Positions 62,301 through 64,000 of a stretch of 64,000 bases of DNA are shown here, piece by piece. The notes beneath the pieces were generated by a model. The model was not told the origin of the DNA, searched no databases, and saw only the letters and a list, made by a program, of their open reading frames with translations. The translations under genes were made by a program, and so were the position numbers. Source of the stretch: Actinomadura sp. KC06. GTDB taxonomy: Bacteria > Actinomycetota > Actinomycetes > Streptosporangiales > Streptosporangiaceae. The stretch is from contig NZ_SMKT01000034.1 of NCBI RefSeq assembly GCF_004348735.1, positions 1 through 64,000 of the forward strand. Reading direction: 5' to 3'. Every line of letters begins with the position of its first letter. Positions within the stretch are counted from its first letter, which is position 1.

Positions 62301-64000
62301 GGCATGCCCGCGCTCTCGGCCGAGCAGGGCCTCGCGCTGTTCGACGCCGCCCTGGGCGGCGATGAGCCAGTCCTCGTGCCGCTGCCCCTCGACAAGAAGG
62401 CGCTCCAGGCCCGCGGCGGCGACCTCCCCGCGCTGCTGCGCGGCCTCGCGGGACCCGCGCGCCGGACCGTCCGGGCACAGGCCGGAACCGGGACGTCGGA
62501 CGGCGGAGCCCTGCGCCGCCGCCTCGCCGGACTGGACGAGACAGACCGCATCAATCACCTCCTCGAACTGGTACGAACTCACGTCGCCACCGTCCTCGGG
62601 CACACGTCCGTCAACGAAGTGGAACCGGACCGCGTTTTCCAAGAACTCGGCTTCGATTCGCTGTCGGCGGTGGAGTTGCGCAACGCGTTGCGCGGCGAGA
62701 CGGGTTTGCGGTTGCCCGCGACGTTGGTGTTCGACTATCCGACGGCACGCGCGGTGGCGGGCTTCCTGGACCAGGAGATCGCCGGAACCGGCGCGGCCGT
62801 GGCTGCGGCTCCGGTGGGTCGGACCGCGCAGGACGACGATCCGGTGGTGATCGTGGGGATGGCCTGCCGCTATCCAGGCGGTGTCGGGTCCCCGGACGAT
62901 CTGTGGCGGCTGGTGGCCGACGGTGTGGACGCGGTATCGGGATTCCCAGTCGACCGTGGCTGGGATGTGGACGGGTTGTACGACCCGGTGCCGGGTCGTG
63001 CGGGCAAGAGCGTCGCTCGCGAGGGCGGGTTCGTGTACGACGCGGCGGAGTTCGATGCCGACTTCTTCGCGATCTCACCACGCGAGGCGGCCGACACCGA
63101 TCCGCAGCAGCGGTTGCTGCTGGAGGCGTCATGGGAGGCGCTGGAGCGGGCCGGTATCGATCCATCGTCGTTGCGGGGCAGCGCCACGGGCGTATTCGCC
63201 GGGCTGATGTACCACGACTACGCGCTGGACACCGACGCGGCCAGCACCAGCGGCGGCAGCCTCGTCACCGGCCGGGTCGCCTACGCGCTCGGCCTGGAAG
63301 GCCCCGCGGTGACGGTCGACACGGCCTGTTCCTCGTCGCTGGTGGCGCTGCATTGGGCCGCTCAGGCGCTGCGTTCGGGCGAGTGCTCGCTGGCGCTGGC
63401 CGGTGGCGTGACCGTGATGTCCACACCGGGAATGTTCGTGGAGTTCAGCCGCCAACGCGGGCTTTCGCCGGAGGGGCGCTGCAAGTCGTTCTCGGCGTCG
63501 GCAGACGGCGCCGGGTGGGCCGAGGGCGTCGGCGTGGTCTTGGTGGAGAGGCTGTCGGATGCCCGCCGCAATGGTCATCCGGTGCTGGCGGTGGTGCGGG
63601 GCAGCGCCATCAACCAGGATGGCGCGTCCAACGGGCTCACGGCACCGAACGGTCCCTCCCAGGAGCGGGTGATCCGCCAAGCCCTCGCCGCCGCCGGCCT
63701 GGACACGACCGACATCGACGCGGTGGAGGCGCATGGCACCGGCACCACGCTGGGCGACCCGATCGAGGCGCAGGCGCTGCTCGCCACCTATGGACGGGAC
63801 CGCGAGCCGGAGCGTCCGCTGTGGCTGGGCTCGATCAAGTCGAACATGGGCCACGCCCAGGCCGCCGCCGGGGTCGCTGGGATCATCAAGATGGTCGAGG
63901 CGATGCGCCACGGCGTCCTGCCCAAGACCTTGCATGTGGACGAGCCGACCCCGCATGTCGATTGGTCGGCGGGCGCGGTCGAGTTGTTGACCGAGTCGCG
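47367..64000 (+). CDS. PKS-4: modular type I polyketide synthase, three complete modules plus a fourth KS (3' truncated by window)
   Basis: At least 5544 residues, open in one frame from ATG 47367 to the window end. The docking coil ([23 protein letters not shown]) occupies ~3-25. Approximate nucleotide extents are: module 9 KS 47466-48705, AT 49020-49860, DH 50118-50925, KR 51474-52020, ACP 52320-52550; module 10 KS 52596-53830, AT 54147-54990, DH 55272-56085, KR 56616-57160, ACP 57470-57690; module 11 KS 57738-58975, AT 59301-60140, DH 60396-61215, KR 61707-62260, ACP 62565-62800; KS12 62835-64000. All KSs have DTACSSS. All three ATs are malonyl-type (GHSIGE, HAFHSP). DH motifs are intact. 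KR9 and KR10 have LDD, but KR11 reads VADNG at that loop. The KS starts stay in the same phase along the gene, arguing against frameshifts. It starts 40 bp after PKS-3 with no strong ribosome-binding site. The missing C-terminus would show its docking partner. Confidence 0.93.
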   Translation, partial: MANDDKLRGYLKRATTELQNTRRRLREIEAREHEPIAIVGMACRFPGGAASPEDLWRLVAGGVDAVTEFPADRGWNTGELFDPSGARPDTSYVNLGGFLHDAAEFDAGFFGIAPNEALAMDPQQRLLLETSWEALERAGIDPGSLHGSATGVFAGLVYHDYAASHNTGALVSGRVAYTLGLEGPAVTVDTACSSSLVALHLAVQALRRGECSLALAGGVTVMATPDTFVDFSRQRGLAADGRCKAFAAAADGTGWGEGAGMLLVERLSDAQRNGHRVLAVVRGSAVNQDGASNGLTAPNGPSQRRVIGQALADAQIPANQVDAVEAHGTGTRLGDPIEAQALLATYGQDRPEGRPLWLGSIKSNIGHAQAAAGVAGIIKMVEAMRHGVLPKTLHVDAPSPEVDWSAGDVELLTEARDWPVDGRPRRAGISSFGISGTNAHVIIEQAPEAAETAEEAGGETDEGAAPVAWTLSARSRDALPAQAVRLLSFLDERPDTNLIDVAFSQAITRAALEHRAVIVGRDRADLRRGLTALAADERGPGAVRGNARMAGSTAFLFSGQGAQRLGMGRELYGAFPVFAEALDEVCAVLDGHLDRPLRDVIWSDAELLDQTVFTQAGLFAVEVALFRLLESWGVRPDVLAGHSIGELAAAHVAGVWSLEDAAKLVAARGRLMQALPAGGAMAAVQASEDEVTGLIGDGPVAIAAVNGPESVVVSGAEDEVVRIVDHFTGMGRKTTRLRVSHAFHSPLMDPMLDDFRQVAESLEYGSPEIAVVSALTGRAATAEELGTPAYWVRHVREAVRFADAVQTLHADGVTRFIELGPDGVLTAMTRACLDEPSAETAVVVPTLRKDHDEPTTLLTAVGHLHVTGSSPDWGAVFAGRGAREVELPTYAFQRQRYWLDAGTGAADVTSAGLDKADHPLLGAAIGLAESGEVVLTGRLSTGTQPWLADHVIGGMVLFPGTGFVELAIRAGDQVGCGRIEELTLQAPLVLPPGGARVQIVVGPAEETGARRVSVHSRDEGVAVWRQHATGVLTPGTAESDVDLAQWPPRGAVPVDLDGFYEGLADAGLEYGPVFRGLEAAWRRGEEVFAEVALPEQVEADGFGLHPALLDAGLHAIALSGAVGDGTALPFAWSGVRLFASGASALRVRVTPASTGAGASLQVADASGRAVAAVESLVLREISAEQLTAASSAFAEAMFRLEWPVVPPAPPARPASWTWWDALEPGGDVPDVVVLRVPSGQEPDEVRQAVQQTLSVLRSWLAEERFAESMLLVATSGAVAVDGGADDGVTDLAGAAVWGLVRSAQSEDPGQIVLADLDDAADPADAVAMAASGEPQLAIRAGVLRAARLARMPMGSPDVDPASAFASDADGAVLVTGALGALGGVVARHLVAERGVRRLLLTSRRGADAPGAAELCAELEELGAEVEVAACDVADREALARLLEGRRLSGVVHAAGVLDDGTISSLTPERVDAVLRPKVDAAWNLHELTRDMDLSAFVLFSSAAGVLGTPGQGNYAAANAFLDALAHHRRADGLPAQSLAWGPWAADNGGMAGELDDADIQRMARAGVRGLTGELGLSLLDLAGTLDEAAPVPIHLDLAVLAGTGGGAGPGDLPALFHGLVPRVRRSAAGARAEADALRALLASRPEAEWADALLDLVRTQAANVLGHAGPSAIEPDRAFRDLGFDSLSAVELRNGVGEATGLKLPATLVFDHPTPAVLARFLLDEVSGATDGGVVPAVSAPADDEPIAIVGMACRYPGGVATPEDLWRLVAGGVDAVSEFPADRGWDVAELFDPSGERPNTSYVNSGGFLHDAADFDAEFFGISPNEARAMDPQQRLLLETSWEALERAGIDPASLRGSATGVFAGMMYHDYAANSATGAIASGRVAYHFGFEGPAVTVDTACSSSLVALHWAVQALRSGECSLALAGGVAVMATPETFVEFSRQRGLARDGRSKSFAAAADGTGWGEGAGMLLVERLSDARRNGHPVLAIVRGSATNQDGASNGLTAPNGPSQRRVIRQALAKAGLSTADIDAVEAHGTGTTLGDPIEAQALLATYGQDRPEGRPLWLGSIKSNIGHAQAAAGVAGIIKMVEAMRHGVLPATLHVDEPTPQVDWASGDVELLTEAREWAVDGRPRRAGISSFGISGTNAHVIVEEAPAEEGAEDREVSGGTVPWIISGRSAEALRGQAEKLRAHLAERPELSPVDVGFTLATSRAVHDHRAVVLAGDPDTGLDGLDGLAAIAAGETRPGCVHDVASAGSVAFLFSGQGAQRLGMGRELYEAFPVFAEALDGVCGVLDGHLDRPLRDVMWSDAELLDQTVFTQAGLFAVEVALFRLLESWGVRPDVLAGHSIGELAAAHVAGVWSLEDAAKLVAARGRLMQALPAGGAMAAVQASEDEVTGLLGDGPVAIAAVNGPESVVVSGAEDEVVRIVDHFAAQGRKTTRLRVSHAFHSPLMDPMLDDFRQVAESLEYGSPEIAVVSALTGQAATAEELGTPAYWVRHVREAVRFADAVQTLHADGVTRFIELGPDGVLTAMARDSLDQVRGTVVAVPVLRKKQDEVAAFLTAVGSLHAAGVPIDWRAAFAGRDARRVDLPTYAFQRRPYWIDIQSHWRDAWAGSSAGIGDIVSAGLEASGHPLLGAVVPLPGSDGVVLSGRLSPRSQPWLADHEVGGVLPFPGTGFVDLLVRAGDQVGCGRIGELTLEAPLVLPADGGAQVQVVVGAAGESGARPVSVYSRADAAEPWRRHAEGLLEPGGAEPAGGAQKWPPPGASAIDLDGFYEGLAEAGLAYGPVFRGLAAAWRRGDEVFAEVALPEDVDVDGYGLHPALLDAGLHAIALTGVSGDGVLLPFAWSGVELFASGASALRVRMEPSGGGVSLRMTDTSGRAVASVDSVALREIAPEALSAARGAFHESLFRVEWSPVASAPADRPVSWLEWEALEPGGAAPDAVVLKVAGGADAASARRAVVDVLAVLQEWLAEERFATSTLVVATSGAVAVDGADDDVTDLAGAAVWGLVRSAQSENPGRIVLVDLDDPASWEDVVPVAVSGEPALAFRRGSARAARLARVPAEPQHDTAPATAFTGDGTVLVTGGTSGLGALVARHLVSAHGVRDLLLTSRRGMDAPGAAELAAELAEAGAGVEVAACDVSDRAALARLLEGRRLSGVVHAAGVLDDGMISSLTPERVDAVMAPKAAGAWNLHELTRDMDVSAFVVFSSAAGVLGAPGQGNYAAANAFVDGLVQRRRAMGLPGQSLAWGLWADGGMAGQVDEADVRRLARGGVAALSSERGLGLLDTAGSLDDAVLIPADLDLKALTAGGREVPHLLRGLVRAPARRDLGGRSGASGASGAAADLARRLSGLAEAEREEEVLDVVRDRAALVLGHSDPAAIGPDRAFNELGFDSLSAVEFRNALSEATGLRLPATLVFDYPAPAALARRLLDELTGAAAGGAAPDAAVRADDEPIAIIGMACRYPGGVASPEDLWRLVAGGVDAVSGFPGDRGWDRGRLYDPDGRRPGTSYVDSGGFLHDAAEFDAGFFGISPNEALAMDPQQRILLETSWEALERAGIDPARLRGSRTGVFTGVMYHDYAASSNTGSIASGRVAYTLGLEGPAVSVDTACSSSLVALHLAAQSLRSGECSLALAGGVAVMATPETFVEFSRQRGLARDGRAKSFAAAADGTGWGEGAGMLLVERLSDARRNGHSVLALVRGTATNQDGASNGLTAPNGPAQQRVIRQALANAGLGAADVDAVEAHGTGTTLGDPIEAQALLATYGQDRPEGRPLWLGSIKSNIGHAQAAAGVAGIIKMVQAMRHGVLPKTLHVDEPTPHVDWTEGDVELLTEAREWPVNGHPRRTGISSFGISGTNAHVIIEQAPEPGGAEDEAPADERPAAPGAVPWILSARSREALPAQAARLLSFVREQPDLDPGDVAYSLATTRTALEHRAVVVGAGRDDLLSGLDVLSAGGRGHGVVTGTARPGGTTAFLFSGQGAQRLGMGRGLHESFPVFADAFDAACAELDRHLDVPLRDVMWSEPGLLDQTMYTQAALFTIETALFRLLESWDVRPGLLTGHSIGELAAAHVAGVWSLEDAAKLVAGRGRLMQALPAGGAMAAVQASEDEVAPLLTAGRVGIAAVNGPGSVVVSGAADDVDRIVGHFTSEGRKTARLRVSHAFHSPLMDPMLDEFAEIAADLSYADPSIPIISDVTGRPAEPGELRDPGYWVRHVREAVRFADAVRTLRTEGATLLVELGPDGVLTALAQTVLTDADADVTAIPLLRKDQDEPAALFTAIGRLHTEGVPVDWRAALTGRGARRVDLPTYAFQRRRYWQAGPGTGGDAASMGLGTAAHPLLSAVVESPGSGDVVLTGRLSPGSRPWLADHRVHGAVLLPGTAFVELAVRAGDQVGCGALEQLTLETPLVLPEHGDVALHVTVGPADDTGRRTFGVHSRGADEPAERPWTRHAEGVLAAAAAAGEPSPDLAQWPPAGATPISLDGAYDRLADQGLDYGPVFRGLRAAWRRGDDLFAEVALPDAAEGTAGEFGIHPALLDAAMHVTLLDDGGEPLLPFEWSGVRLHAAGASAVRVRVSPLAGDAVNVLVADETGRAVLTVESLIPRPVSADQLSVGAGPAESMLRIGWSRRLLPEVSEDADVTVWTCPQASGEVPTSVRSVAGEALSAIQGWLAGEESAGSRLVVVTRGAVSVAGEPVELSQAPVWGLVRAAQAEHPDRVVLVDVDDDPESAELISAVVASGEPEAAVRGGELWVPRLSEAPGPRPDQAWTPSPDGTVLVTGGTGGLGALVARHLVSAHGARHLLLTSRRGMDAPGADTLCAELADLGADVTVAACDVSDRRAVANLLAAIPDEHPLTGVIHAAGVADNGLLDALTPERLDTVLAPKADAAWDLHELTEHLDLSAFVLFSSAGGMVLAAGQGNYAAANVFLDALAVHRRAQGLAATSIAFGLWDAGTGMANDMTAADVDRLARLGMPALSAEQGLALFDAALGGDEPVLVPLPLDKKALQARGGDLPALLRGLAGPARRTVRAQAGTGTSDGGALRRRLAGLDETDRINHLLELVRTHVATVLGHTSVNEVEPDRVFQELGFDSLSAVELRNALRGETGLRLPATLVFDYPTARAVAGFLDQEIAGTGAAVAAAPVGRTAQDDDPVVIVGMACRYPGGVGSPDDLWRLVADGVDAVSGFPVDRGWDVDGLYDPVPGRAGKSVAREGGFVYDAAEFDADFFAISPREAADTDPQQRLLLEASWEALERAGIDPSSLRGSATGVFAGLMYHDYALDTDAASTSGGSLVTGRVAYALGLEGPAVTVDTACSSSLVALHWAAQALRSGECSLALAGGVTVMSTPGMFVEFSRQRGLSPEGRCKSFSASADGAGWAEGVGVVLVERLSDARRNGHPVLAVVRGSAINQDGASNGLTAPNGPSQERVIRQALAAAGLDTTDIDAVEAHGTGTTLGDPIEAQALLATYGRDREPERPLWLGSIKSNMGHAQAAAGVAGIIKMVEAMRHGVLPKTLHVDEPTPHVDWSAGAVELLTES
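49057..49850 (+). repeat. Near-identical AT9, copy 1 (partner at 54181-54975)
   Basis: The acyltransferase of PKS-4 module 9 is almost the same DNA as that of module 10, from the [12 protein letters not shown] motif through GHSIGE and HAFHSP to [15 protein letters not shown]. Shared rare third-position T choices, as in GGTTTGTTCGCGGTCGAGG, support recent copying. Confidence 0.7.
51470..52003 (+). repeat. Near-identical KR9 core, copy 2 (partner at 33787-34318)
   Basis: Ketoreductase core of PKS-4 module 9. It encodes the same [19 protein letters not shown] and [17 protein letters not shown] stretches as KR6, with matching third-position choices. The identity fades outside the KR. Confidence 0.7.
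54181..54975 (+). repeat. Near-identical AT10, copy 2 (partner at 49057-49850)
   Basis: The acyltransferase of PKS-4 module 10, differing from AT9 at only scattered positions (for example [10 protein letters not shown] versus [10 protein letters not shown]). Sequence on both sides, the KS-AT linker and the post-AT linker, diverges. Confidence 0.7.
56622..57140 (+). repeat. Near-identical KR10 core, copy 2 (partner at 12758-13280)
   Basis: PKS-4 module 10 ketoreductase, matching KR2 of PKS-1 through the Rossmann core and catalytic loop. A short middle stretch ([17 protein letters not shown] versus [17 protein letters not shown]) differs more, giving a mosaic pattern. Confidence 0.65.
61250..64000 (+). 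repeat. Copy B of the ~2.7 kb inter-gene duplication (PKS-4 KR11-ACP11-KS12)
   Basis: Partner of 40411-43143, offset about 20.84-20.86 kb with only small indels. It continues to the edge of the window, so its right boundary is unknown. The KR core differs locally (VADNG here, VMDDG in copy A), so the identity is mosaic. Confidence 0.8.

Noticed and set aside
3441..64000. Repeated sequence blocks as CRISPR, IS elements or tandem repeats
   Set aside because: All repeated blocks are in-frame parts of KS, AT, KR or ACP domains. No spacer arrays, terminal inverted repeats or transposase frames were seen.
47367..64000. Possible frameshift or split in PKS-4
   Set aside because: KS starts at about 47466, 52596, 57738 and 62835 are all in the same phase, and the domain series between them is continuous.

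Overview
The window is high-GC DNA with near-saturated G/C third codon positions and actinobacterial modular type I PKS genes. It points to a filamentous actinomycete. Genus is not resolvable by eye: Streptosporangiales (Actinomadura-like) or Streptomyces are both possible. About 95% of the window is one polyketide biosynthetic gene cluster, and it runs off the right edge.

Layout. Positions 1-51 hold the last codons of an upstream plus-strand gene. A divergent pair follows: a small nucleotidyl-cyclase-fold protein (minus, 64-708) and a helix-turn-helix regulator (plus, 994-1818). These look like cluster-edge or regulatory genes. A PAPS-type sulfotransferase (minus, 2058-3092) is divergent from the first PKS gene across a ~350 bp regulatory gap. 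The plus-strand assembly line then comprises PKS-1 (3441-19250, 3 modules), PKS-2 (19257-35780, 3 modules plus thioesterase), a proline-iminopeptidase-like hydrolase (35920-36819), PKS-3 (36827-47326, 2 modules) and PKS-4 (47367 to beyond 64000, 3 complete modules plus the KS of a fourth).

All 11 complete modules have the same architecture, KS-AT-DH-KR-ACP, with recognisable DH catalytic His/Asp and KR Ser/Tyr residues and no enoylreductase. Ten of the 11 ATs carry malonyl-type motifs (GHSIGE / HAFHSP). Only the AT of the last module before the thioesterase carries methylmalonyl motifs (GHSQGE / YASH). The predicted chain is therefore a long, mostly unsubstituted polyene with an alpha-methyl group next to the released carbonyl.

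How the genes work together (inference). The hydrolase resembles VinJ of vicenistatin biosynthesis, which removes an aminoacyl cap from the chain amine before the thioesterase closes a macrolactam. With the polyene architecture this suggests a polyene macrolactam made from a beta-amino-acyl starter. The starter-loading genes expected for that pathway (ligase, discrete ACP, trans-acyltransferase, aminoacyl ligase) are not in the window, nor is any loading module, so they should lie outside it. Docking segments suggest the order (loading) -> PKS-3 -> PKS-4 -> PKS-1 -> PKS-2/TE, which differs from gene order. The sulfotransferase may decorate the product. Patches of near-identical sequence between modules point to recent duplication and gene conversion.
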